A stretch of 64,000 bases of DNA, taken from assembly GCA_934426255.1 (NCBI GenBank), contig CAKRYD010000007.1, forward strand, positions 30,492 to 94,491, read 5' to 3'. Positions within the stretch are counted from its first letter, which is position 1. Each line of letters begins with the position of its first letter. Made by a program: the position numbers and the translations under genes. Positions 53,073 to 60,353 of this stretch are shown in pieces. The stretch is from an uncultured Bacteroidaceae bacterium (GTDB lineage: Bacteria; Bacteroidota; Bacteroidia; Bacteroidales; Bacteroidaceae). Below the pieces are notes generated by a model that was not told where the DNA came from, did no database searches, and was given only the letters and a program-made list of their open reading frames with translations.

Positions 53073-53811
53073 TGTTGTTCTGGATTTGTTCGCTGGTCAT
53101 GCCATAGCGACGTTCGCGGTTCTGGAAGTCTGCGATGGCCTTGCACAGGGACTCACCGTCGAAATCGGGCCAATACTGGTCAGTGAAATACAGTTCGGAA
53201 TAGGCACACTGCCACAACAGATAGTTGCTCAAGCGTATTTCGCCGCCCGTACGTATAAGCAAATCGGGGTCGGGCATAAAGGATGTCTCCAACGATTGAG
53301 ACACACAGGCCTCATCAATGTCACTGCACGAGAGGGTGCCGTCAGCCACTTCGGCGGCTATCTTGCGTACAGCACGCGTAATCTCCCATCGCGAAGAATA
53401 GCTCATGGCTATGGTCATCGTCATGGCCGAATTGCCTGACGTGTGCTCTACAGTCTGCCGGATGCGCTCATTGACTGCCGCAGGAAGACGCGAAGCATCT
53501 CCTATCATGCGGAAGCGGACATTGTTCTTCATAAAGATGGTTTCCTCTAAGGAGTCGAGCACAAGCCCCATCAATGCACTGATTTCTGATACAGGACGGT
53601 TCCAGTTTTCCGTAGAGAAAGTATATAAGGTAAGGTACTTCACACCCAAAGCTACGCATTCTTCCGTAACCTTTTTCACCGCTTCGACACCTTCCTGGTG
53701 GCCGCGGTTGCGGTGAAAACCACGTTGTTGCGCCCAACGGCCATTGCCATCCATGATGATGGCCACATGGCGGGGAATGCGCGATAAGTCAAGCTGATCT
53801 CTATAGCTCAT
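53065..53811 (-). CDS. uppS: Isoprenyl transferase (undecaprenyl diphosphate synthase)
   Basis: Makes the C55 carrier lipid for peptidoglycan and LPS. 248 residues; HVAIIMDGNGRWAQQRGFHRNRGHQEGVEAV (~16-46, catalytic Asp and the GNGRWA loop), TLYTFSTENWNRP (~72-84), and DLLIRTGGEIRLSNYLLWQCAYSELYF (~190-216). It begins 7 bp after the DUF6089 gene and overlaps bamA by 8 nt, so lipid carrier supply and BAM assembly are linked in one operon. Confidence 0.96.
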   Translation of the reverse strand: MSYRDQLDLSRIPRHVAIIMDGNGRWAQQRGFHRNRGHQEGVEAVKKVTEECVALGVKYLTLYTFSTENWNRPVSEISALMGLVLDSLEETIFMKNNVRFRMIGDASRLPAAVNERIRQTVEHTSGNSAMTMTIAMSYSSRWEITRAVRKIAAEVADGTLSCSDIDEACVSQSLETSFMPDPDLLIRTGGEIRLSNYLLWQCAYSELYFTDQYWPDFDGESLCKAIADFQNRERRYGMTSEQIQNNNE

Positions 53812-53818
53812 GCTTCTT

Positions 53819-54526
53819 TTATTTTATATCCTTATTACATGTAGGACATATCGGTGAAAAATTATAGGTCAATGTCAGCATGGTCATCTGATAACTGTCC
53901 TTGTTCTTGAGGCCTTCTCCCTTAATTCCTATGGGGTCCTGCAAGCCATCTATCTTGTCAGACATGCTGAAATGTATCGTCCAATCCAATGCCAGGTTCC
54001 ATCGTTTTCCTAAACGATACTTGATGCCCGCACCTATCGGGATGTTGGCAGTGACCGACTTTGACATTCCTATATAGGTAAGGCCGAGCCCCAGCTGCAG
54101 GAAAGGCGTGAGACGCTTGCGGCCTGAATAGTCTTGATAATAGCCGTATGGCCAGAAATTAAGCTCATAAAAGCACGACAAATCCACTACACTGCTTGAG
54201 AAACTATAGTCAAGAGGTGTTTCACTGATTCCGGGGTGAAGCGGGTCTGTGGGATAATAATCGATGGAAATATCCGATGCGCCTTTCACCTTGCCATAGG
54301 TAAGACCGGCCTTCATCACATTATGCGGGTCAAACAAATAACGCCATACAGCACCGACAGCAGGACCTGCATGGGTATAAAAACGGGTGTTGACATCGCC
54401 AAGATAAAAACTCGTGCCAAGACCTCCGCCTATCTCCATCCGATAATCGGCATCGTCCTGCGCATGCACAGCCTGATGCCCGAGCACTATGCCCAACCAG
54501 AATATGAGATATGCCTGTGCCCTCAT
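53819..54526 (-). CDS. DUF6089-like outer-membrane barrel protein
   Basis: 235 residues with signal peptide (AYLIFWLGIVLGHQAVHA). Strand-rich mature domain: YRMEIGGGLGTSFYLGDVN, VGAVWRYLFDPHNVMKAGLTYGKV, LTPFLQLGLGLTYIGMS, KYRLGKRWNLALDWTIHF and MLTLTYNFSPICPTC. The pattern fits the DUF6089 family of Bacteroidetes, predicted outer-membrane barrels located just upstream of uppS/bamA. Two cysteines near the end (CPTC) may form a disulfide. Function unknown; the fixed location beside the BAM genes hints at an envelope-assembly role. Confidence 0.78.
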   Translation of the reverse strand: MRAQAYLIFWLGIVLGHQAVHAQDDADYRMEIGGGLGTSFYLGDVNTRFYTHAGPAVGAVWRYLFDPHNVMKAGLTYGKVKGASDISIDYYPTDPLHPGISETPLDYSFSSSVVDLSCFYELNFWPYGYYQDYSGRKRLTPFLQLGLGLTYIGMSKSVTANIPIGAGIKYRLGKRWNLALDWTIHFSMSDKIDGLQDPIGIKGEGLKNKDSYQMTMLTLTYNFSPICPTCNKDIK

Positions 54527-54527
54527 C

Positions 54528-55904
54528 CTATTCAGTAGCAGACTGAGGTTTCAACATTATCAACTTGTTTAAACGGCCGCGCCACACCTCGCCTGAACCT
54601 CCGCAAACCAGCCAGACAAAATTGTTGGCATCAACGGCACAAGCCACACTTTTGGCAGGCACACCCCGCGGATGCACGTAGGCATTGGCCGCAGGAATCC
54701 AATTGCGACCCGCGTCAGACGACACGTAGAACGCACTCAGCGTATCATTCAAACAACCGAGATACAAGGCACGATCATCATAAGTAAACATCACGGGCGA
54801 CTTCAACTCGGGCAACGGATACTTGATTTCTTCGGTAGAAGGATAGTAGCTCCACACATCATTTGTCTCAGATGTGCGGTCGGAAGTCTTTTTCCACAAT
54901 GACAAGTCGCCTGAAGATGTCATTCCTGCCCACAACAGATTGTCAAACGAACTGTTGAAATCCATGCTCAAAGCAGTAAACGACATGCCGGCTACAGGCA
55001 GTTTGTCGTAAGCATCATCCAGCCGTTCCTTAGACCAGACTATACCGCTTTTTGATTGATAAACTCCATCGGCACCCAATACAAACAGGAATGTTGAAGA
55101 GGCACCGGCTATAGACCTAACGGCAGGAAGTGCCTCAACATTGACGCTTTTCCAGAACAGGCCATCATCTGATGCCACAAGACAGGAGTCCTTAACCCCC
55201 CAGAACTTGCCGCCGAACAGCTTCACATCGGAAGTATGGTCGGGAACATCGCCCGTCAAATCACTCTTGGCCCATTGCACAATCGAATCAGTTGAAGCCG
55301 TAAACAGAAAAGCCTTATCGTTTTGCTTTCCAAACAAATACAGCACCACATCCTTGACCAACAAGTTGGATTCAGCAAGAGAAGCCAATTCAGATTCAGC
55401 ACCCATATTGTTCCATACAAAGAGATTCGGGTCCGTCTTACGCACATTCACACGAACGGTATACGTTTTCTTGGCCTTTCCCGAATATGAATAGCAGGTA
55501 AACAACCGCGGAGAAGAAAAATCAATCGAGTCAGTACTGCTATACAAGGTGTCGCTTCCGGCCTCAGTGCGATAGGCCACAGCACCATCGGCCGTTAACG
55601 TTGAAAACACAACAGACTTGATATCCGTGCCCAAAGGAAGCGAATCGGCATTATAAATCTCCTTGGACAACTGGTCAATATACATAGGATACAAACCGCC
55701 ATAAACAGTAGTAAGATAAGTGGTATCCTTGCCTTCGCTCTTCTTGGTGGTAACAACTCGCTTCAGCGACCCGAGCACTGCATTTGTTATGGCGCAATCG
55801 TTGGTAACCGTCACATCAGATGTTTGGGAATCACTCACACAAGAACATACTGAAATAGCACAGATAATCATTAAGACTACCGCATATCGCTTCGTTCCAA
55901 TCAT
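54528..55904 (-). CDS. DUF6242-like lipoprotein
   Basis: 458 residues with lipoprotein signal (VVLMIICAISVCSC, Cys ~22). A ~130-residue N-terminal domain (AVLGSLKRVV…YTVRVNVRKTDPN) precedes a beta-propeller-like repeat region in which several strands read LFGGKFWGVKDSCLVASDDGLFWKSV, FLFVLGADGVYQSKSGIVWSKERLD, FYVSSDAGRNWIPA: the S-D-G-x-x-W pattern of BNR/Asp-box repeats. It is first in the operon with DUF6089 and uppS-bamA; the gap to DUF6089 is 1 bp. Function unknown; TATTTTTG lies 28 bp upstream. Confidence 0.75.
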   Translation of the reverse strand: MIGTKRYAVVLMIICAISVCSCVSDSQTSDVTVTNDCAITNAVLGSLKRVVTTKKSEGKDTTYLTTVYGGLYPMYIDQLSKEIYNADSLPLGTDIKSVVFSTLTADGAVAYRTEAGSDTLYSSTDSIDFSSPRLFTCYSYSGKAKKTYTVRVNVRKTDPNLFVWNNMGAESELASLAESNLLVKDVVLYLFGKQNDKAFLFTASTDSIVQWAKSDLTGDVPDHTSDVKLFGGKFWGVKDSCLVASDDGLFWKSVNVEALPAVRSIAGASSTFLFVLGADGVYQSKSGIVWSKERLDDAYDKLPVAGMSFTALSMDFNSSFDNLLWAGMTSSGDLSLWKKTSDRTSETNDVWSYYPSTEEIKYPLPELKSPVMFTYDDRALYLGCLNDTLSAFYVSSDAGRNWIPAANAYVHPRGVPAKSVACAVDANNFVWLVCGGSGEVWRGRLNKLIMLKPQSATE

Positions 55905-55931
55905 ATACTTTCTCTACAATTACTTAGTCTG

Positions 55932-55939
55932 CAAAAATA
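55932..55939 (-). promoter_or_regulatory. -7 element of the DUF6242-to-ompH operon (TATTTTTG)
   Basis: TATTTTTG on the minus strand, 28 bp before the ATG at 55904. Fits TAnnTTTG. Confidence 0.5.
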
Positions 55940-56152
55940 CAGAGATTTTGCCTATCACACACGTAATAAATGTAAAAAAGCAGCACAGCCCCTCATTGCA
56001 GGCAAAAAGGCCGAAGTCCTTTCCCAGGCATGTGGCCACCCAACACTCTTGGCATTTACAATGTGACAACCTTTTCAGGAGGGAATCCCTAAGAGTGTCT
56101 ATTGATTCAGTTTATCTATAGAAAAACCGTCTATTAAGATAAGGGAAAGACA

Positions 56153-56284
56153 AGATACTATCTGGGAGCTTCTCACATACTATGCGGAAAGCTCCCAGAT
56201 AGTACTTGAAGGCTTCTCATATAGTACATGGGAATCTCACATATAGTATATGTCAATCTCCTATATCGTATAGCGCAAGCACCG
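56153..56284. repeat. Array 4: six ATANTAT palindromic units of 22 bp
   Basis: Units of 22 bp begin at 56153, 56175, 56197, 56219, 56241 and 56263. Each opens with an 11-bp palindrome-like core around ATA-C/G-TAT (AGATACTATCT, ATATAGTATAT are perfect) and closes with an ~11-bp half containing GG/AGCTTCTC-like sequence. Same spacing as arrays 1-3 but with an unrelated AT-rich core. The remaining part of the 428-bp gap (55905-56332) holds the DUF6242 promoter and an ACACTCTT/AAGAGTGT inverted repeat (56043-56050, 56091-56098); no gene is visible. Confidence 0.8.
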
Positions 56285-56332
56285 ATGTCCAATATACGAC
56301 GTTGCAAGTTACGGATAAAACAGTTATCATCC

Positions 56333-56764
56333 CTATGATGACTCCAAAGCCTTCCTAACCCGTTTTATCAGCGTCTTGCAGATTAACACATGAAACGGCT
56401 TTATTAAGGCAAAATAGATTCTGCCCATACCGTTGTGTAGACATACTTTTGTGCTGACCGATATGCGTTGATTGCCGTCCCCGATGTTTTCTGTCATCAG
56501 CGTAACCTTGAAATCAAGATGTTTGTCGTTCTTACTTAAGGTCGCTCTGTTTTCGGATTCATATTTGATTAAATCATATAAGCTCTTCTCGCCTTTCAGC
56601 CCAAGAGGTTTCACTATAGCATTGCGAAACTTTATCAAGGCAACAACCCACTGCGGTGCGCAGAACAATCTGTATGCAAGCTCCTTTGCACTTATAGGTT
56701 GTGCAACATGAACTATCTCTCTGAATTGATCAGTATAATCAAAATACTCGTTTTGTTTCATCAT
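56333..56764 (-). CDS. DUF2867 family protein
   Basis: 143-residue cytosolic protein; start MKQNEYFDYTDQFREIV (the ATG at 56764 has a second ATG one codon later). The stretch AYRLFCAPQWVVALIKFRNAIVKPLGLKGEKSLYDLI (~29-66) and ISVSTKVCLHNGMGRIYFALIKPFHVLI (~101-128) fits DUF2867, an SRPBCC-like (polyketide cyclase-like) small fold. No known ligand or reaction. Its promoter (TAATTTTG, 56819-56812) points away from the CRISPR array that begins just beyond. Confidence 0.7.
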   Translation of the reverse strand: MMKQNEYFDYTDQFREIVHVAQPISAKELAYRLFCAPQWVVALIKFRNAIVKPLGLKGEKSLYDLIKYESENRATLSKNDKHLDFKVTLMTENIGDGNQRISVSTKVCLHNGMGRIYFALIKPFHVLICKTLIKRVRKALESS

Positions 56765-56811
56765 ATTTCTTTGTTTCTTATGTCACTTGGACGAAGTTGC
56801 CCATCCTTTTG

Positions 56812-56819
56812 CAAAATTA
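56812..56819 (-). promoter_or_regulatory. -7 element of the DUF2867 gene (TAATTTTG)
   Basis: TAATTTTG on the minus strand followed by C, ~48 bp before the ATG. Divergent from the CRISPR array, which starts ~20 bp away. Confidence 0.55.
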
Positions 56820-56840
56820 CAAAAAGCCACGACAATCCAC

Positions 56841-57109
56841 CTTGTGATAAGTAATAAGTATCGAAGTGCATAAACATCGGACGGATTTATACACCTCGCT
56901 GTTTCTGAGTTGTGAATTGCTTTCAAATTACTATCTTTGTAAGTGCATAAACATCTCCGAGCCCTCAACAATCGAACATACTAATGTTGTGAATTGCTTT
57001 CAAATTACTATCTTTGTAAGTGCATAAACATCAAGACGGGGTAACACAGGCGCAAGTTTGCGGTTGTGAATTGCTTTCAAATTACTATCTTTGTAAGTGC
57101 ATAAACATC
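56841..57109 (+). CRISPR. Type II-C CRISPR array: one degenerate and three intact 47-bp repeats, three 30-bp spacers
   Basis: Intact repeats at 56909-56955, 56986-57032 and 57063-57109 are identical. Each starts GTTGTGAATTGCTTTC, continues AAATTACTATCTTTG and ends TAAGTGCATAAACATC. Spacers are 56879-56908, 56956-56985 and 57033-57062, each 30 bp and all different. A degenerate repeat (56841-56878) keeps the 3' end only. Every intact repeat contains TTG at positions 2-4 and TATCTTTG at 24-31, 19 bp apart: a complete promoter reading into the next spacer. The first 22 bases pair with the tracrRNA anti-repeat at 63181. Orientation (+) follows from the promoter and anti-repeat. The terminator is at 57183-57210. 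Confidence 0.96.
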
Positions 57110-57182
57110 AGAATCCACATACAATTCTCGTTTACAGCAAATTACAAGCAACTTTAGAATTAAAAAAGATGTCGTGCATTAA

Positions 57183-57210
57183 GGCTGTATCAACATTTGA
57201 TGCAGCTTTT
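57183..57210 (+). terminator. Likely terminator of the CRISPR transcripts
   Basis: GGCTGTATCAA (57183-57193) pairs with TTGATGCAGCT (57197-57207), with G-T wobble and short loop, followed by a T run. It lies 73 bp after the last repeat, on the plus strand. The last repeat's promoter would otherwise produce a spacerless RNA up to here. The rest of 57110-57322 (possible leader) has no gene. Confidence 0.6.
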
Positions 57211-57322
57211 ACATTTTATAATCAGTCATATGGCTTGATACAACGAATCATCTTTTGCCGTTGAAATCAAACTTTTGGGAAGTTTTCATTGGCATAGGTA
57301 AATCCATGTTGGTTTTTCAGGA

Positions 57323-57664
57323 CTAAAACAGCTCTAATTGGATGCCAGGCAAATCGGGCATCTTTGCCTTCTTACCATGGAAAAGTTCGATGGCACCAAA
57401 CTGTTTATCAGTAATACACAAAATGCCGACTTTCCCGTATTCAGGCAAAACAGATTTTACCCGTTTGATATGGACAGTGGCATTTTCGCTACTGGCACAA
57501 TGACGTACATAGATAGAAAACTGAAACATGGAAAAGCCGTCGCTTTGCAACAGTTTTCTAAAATTGGCAGCTTCTTTGCGGTCCTTTTTCGTTTCTGTAG
57601 GCAAGTCGAAGAATACCAATATCCACATAACCCTGTATTCGCTGAACCGTGACAATTCTATCAT
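57323..57664 (-). CDS. cas2: CRISPR-associated endonuclease Cas2 (type II-C)
   Basis: 113 residues from MIELSRFSEYRVMWILVFFDLPTETKKDRK. The ferredoxin-like fold of Cas2 is recognised from VFFDLPTETKKDR (metal-site Asp) and FQFSIYVRHCASSENATVHIKRVKSVLP. Start taken at 57664 because it overlaps the cas1 stop (ATGA, 57664-57661) and matches the start typical of II-C Cas2; a longer frame from 57715 is within cas1. It forms a complex with Cas1 for spacer capture. Last gene of the cas operon, adjacent to the array. Confidence 0.95.
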   Translation of the reverse strand: MIELSRFSEYRVMWILVFFDLPTETKKDRKEAANFRKLLQSDGFSMFQFSIYVRHCASSENATVHIKRVKSVLPEYGKVGILCITDKQFGAIELFHGKKAKMPDLPGIQLELF

Positions 57665-58602
57665 CTGAATGCTATTTCGGGATAACTGATTTTGCGTATT
57701 TCCCCGGCAAAGCACTTATACAGCGAAGCCGTTGTAATGCCGGCGGCAATCATAAGTGGGCTGCGTTGCCCCGAAATGAAGACATCAATAACGGGTATAG
57801 TCAGGAGTTTTCCTTTCAACTGCTTGTTCAATTCATCGCAGTCATTCGTTTCAGAAACAATATCAACAACCAGTTCGTCTACGTATGGGCGATATGGTTC
57901 CATGATGTCATCGGCCAGACAATAGGCATTGTAGCGGTTATGATGGTGTATGCCCAATGTAGGTAGCATGCCGCTGGCAACCAGGGAACGTGCAACGACG
58001 GCTCGCAAGATGGCATAACCGTAGTTGAGCAGATTGTTTGGAGCAAACCCTTCCCGGTCGCGTATAAAACCGGGATGCTTTCGGAACAGGTGTTTCCAAT
58101 AGTAGGCTGCCGCGCGGGCTTCAAGATTGTCGGGATCACCACTGCGAACATCATCGGCCCATGCCTCCATACACCCAATGTCGTCATATCCGCAACGTTG
58201 CAATACGCGTGCCTGATTGCGGATTTTTTGGCGTACGGTTTGCTGCCACAGCTGTTTTTTGAGTGGTAAAGAGGCATCCAGCTGCGTACGGAAACGTTCG
58301 TTTTGAGTAGTGTTACCGCACAGCGGCAACAACAGACCTACCGGCAGGCTGTGATTGTCGCAGGTAATCACAGCACAGTTATTGGCCAACAGGGCTTCCA
58401 TCAATCCGTGGGTCAAGGTGATTTGACGATGGTCCAGCACAACAACGCCGATGTCCTCGACCGGCCGTGTCACCTCCAATCGCCTTTTATCCTGTTCGTT
58501 GAACGTGTCATTGCGTTCTACTTCAGGCAGGCGAATAACCATTTGCCCGTTCTTCAAGGACAAATATACCGGATTGCTAAAGCACAAGGTCTTCTTGATC
58601 AT
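57661..58602 (-). CDS. cas1: CRISPR-associated integrase Cas1 (type II-C)
   Basis: 313 residues from MIKKTLCFSNPVYLSLKNGQM. Active-site acidic/His set is present: Glu in NLEARAAAYYW (~155), His in LGIHHHNRYNAYCLADDIMEPYRP with the following Asp pair (~221-240). The N-terminal beta domain includes VVVLDHRQITLTHGLMEALLANNCAVITCD. The start at 58602 is an ATG; a GTG one codon earlier could be used. Cas9 stops 3 bp upstream; the stop overlaps cas2. Together with Cas2 it inserts new spacers; this adaptation pair appears intact. Confidence 0.95.
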   Translation of the reverse strand: MIKKTLCFSNPVYLSLKNGQMVIRLPEVERNDTFNEQDKRRLEVTRPVEDIGVVVLDHRQITLTHGLMEALLANNCAVITCDNHSLPVGLLLPLCGNTTQNERFRTQLDASLPLKKQLWQQTVRQKIRNQARVLQRCGYDDIGCMEAWADDVRSGDPDNLEARAAAYYWKHLFRKHPGFIRDREGFAPNNLLNYGYAILRAVVARSLVASGMLPTLGIHHHNRYNAYCLADDIMEPYRPYVDELVVDIVSETNDCDELNKQLKGKLLTIPVIDVFISGQRSPLMIAAGITTASLYKCFAGEIRKISYPEIAFR

Positions 58603-58605
58603 CAC

Positions 58606-60291
58606 TTAACCCATCTTGATGATATTGCCCAAACGATCCACTTTAAGAGGTATGCAGATTTCCTTTATCATCTCTCCTGTAACAGCACGTTCCATTTTGT
58701 TCTGACTGGAAAATTCCACTTTATCGACAATCGGGCTTGCAACTGACACTTTGACGAAAAAGCACTTATAACTACCAGCCGACACCATTTTGTAGATCCG
58801 GTCTTTATCAAGAGTTGTTCCATCAACACCTCGTTCAAGTTCATCTTTCGTGGGAACATAAACCAGGTCGTTGGGCGAAAGCACATATTTAGCATCCTTG
58901 CCACTGTCATTGGCAGGCACAGGGCTTAGTCCTTGTTTTAAACGATTCATTACAATGTTCATCGGGATAGTTGTGAAACTACGCTTACGAAGGATTTCAC
59001 CCGTAGATTTATCAACAGTCTCATTTTCATAGATGGCGAAAAACAAGTTCGTGCCTTTGGCCGCTTCTACAAACTTTTTAGCTTTCTGCCCCTTTTCACC
59101 GATGGCATACTTGTCGGCCTTTTCATAGATTCTGACCTTGTAAACAGGCTGATGGAACCGGCCATTGTTTAATGCCCTGATGTTCTTATTCATCTCGTCC
59201 AGTCCATCGGAAGAGAAAGCCAGCTCGGGGTTTCCACCCATGTTTTCCAAATGGCGGAGCATGATTTTCTGAATGCCGGTATCGGTAATGCTTTCTTCTA
59301 TCTTCTTTTTGTTGAAACTACTATCAATCGGCTTGCGAGTAGCAAAGTAGCGGTCGTTGGTTGTCTTGGTGAAATAGCGGACTTTTATTTTCTTGAAATC
59401 GACATCCTGCCAGGCATCTTTTTCTGATTCAAAATATTTCATCATCTGCTTCGTATCATATCCCGAGGCTTGCATGCCAAGGACTTTTTTCCTCAAATCC
59501 TTGTCTACAATAGCGTAACCGGGCTTCAAAGCTTCCTTGAAAGAAACTTCTTTGACACGTTGCAGGTTTACCTCTCCAAAAACAGTGTCTTTGTGCATCG
59601 GCTTGCGTATGGCCCAATTGTCTCCTTTTGTTTGTCTTTGCAGCTTTTTCTTGCCCTCTTCAAAATGCATGGTTCTGTTTGAGGCCTTATTGATGATGCG
59701 CAGATTTTGCTTAAAGCTAACAACGATGTCCTGCAGTGTTCCTTTTACGTCTTGCGTAAAAGTTTCCCACGGCTTCCTGATAATCCATTTATAATTACCT
59801 TTATCATCTGTATTGTTTTTGCTGCACAACTTGTTGCGCAAATCTATCCGCTCGTTTTCCGATCCTTTCGCGGCCGAAGCATTGTTCAGGTAATTTACAA
59901 TGTTACGCGAAGCGCATGCAATGACAATGGCATCCATGGCATGATGACGATGGTCTATACGTTTTTTACTGAAACCGCGTTGATATTCAAGCGGCATATC
60001 GGGAATAGTATGACCTGAGGTATTAACGGTTGTATAGTTGTTGGACTTATCGATTTCATTCATCTTGATAAAACGCGGCAATATGATGCCGTTCCATACA
60101 TCGTTGATTCCCCAATCTTTTTTCAACCGGTCGGTTATTCCTCCAGTGCAAGAGATCACGTTTTTGGATGTGGCTTCTTTTTCACCTTCTTCACGAACGA
60201 TGTTCGACAGCAAGGCCTTAACTAACTTGCTGATATAACGGGAATCGTTCATCTGCCGTTCAATAAACTTTTCGGGAATATCGTCCATCAA
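58606..60291 (-). CDS. cas9: Cas9, C-terminal fragment (RuvC-III, WED/PI) after a frameshift
   Basis: 561 residues from ATG 60291; in the same frame the sequence continues upstream as TVEILSVEAYEEFVNEHYSY…KKEKLLMDDIPEKFIERQMNDSRYISK to about 60375, exactly where the N-terminal fragment shifts frame. It holds RuvC-III with KRIDHRHHAMDAIVIACASRN (~105-125) containing the conserved His and Asp, then the WED and PAM-interacting domains. The upstream residues before 60291 show that this was once the continuation of one Cas9 of about 1,490 residues. Whether it is translated on its own from 60291 is not known. Confidence 0.93.
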   Translation of the reverse strand: MMDDIPEKFIERQMNDSRYISKLVKALLSNIVREEGEKEATSKNVISCTGGITDRLKKDWGINDVWNGIILPRFIKMNEIDKSNNYTTVNTSGHTIPDMPLEYQRGFSKKRIDHRHHAMDAIVIACASRNIVNYLNNASAAKGSENERIDLRNKLCSKNNTDDKGNYKWIIRKPWETFTQDVKGTLQDIVVSFKQNLRIINKASNRTMHFEEGKKKLQRQTKGDNWAIRKPMHKDTVFGEVNLQRVKEVSFKEALKPGYAIVDKDLRKKVLGMQASGYDTKQMMKYFESEKDAWQDVDFKKIKVRYFTKTTNDRYFATRKPIDSSFNKKKIEESITDTGIQKIMLRHLENMGGNPELAFSSDGLDEMNKNIRALNNGRFHQPVYKVRIYEKADKYAIGEKGQKAKKFVEAAKGTNLFFAIYENETVDKSTGEILRKRSFTTIPMNIVMNRLKQGLSPVPANDSGKDAKYVLSPNDLVYVPTKDELERGVDGTTLDKDRIYKMVSAGSYKCFFVKVSVASPIVDKVEFSSQNKMERAVTGEMIKEICIPLKVDRLGNIIKMG

Positions 60292-60353
60292 AAGTTTTTC
60301 CTTTTTGACCCGGTTATAGGAATAATGTTCGTTTACGAATTCCTCGTAAGCTT

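Noticed and set aside
56043..56098. Inverted repeat ACACTCTT/AAGAGTGT as a separate mobile-element end
   Set aside because: Only 8 bp, 40-nt loop and no flanking duplication; not enough for a call.
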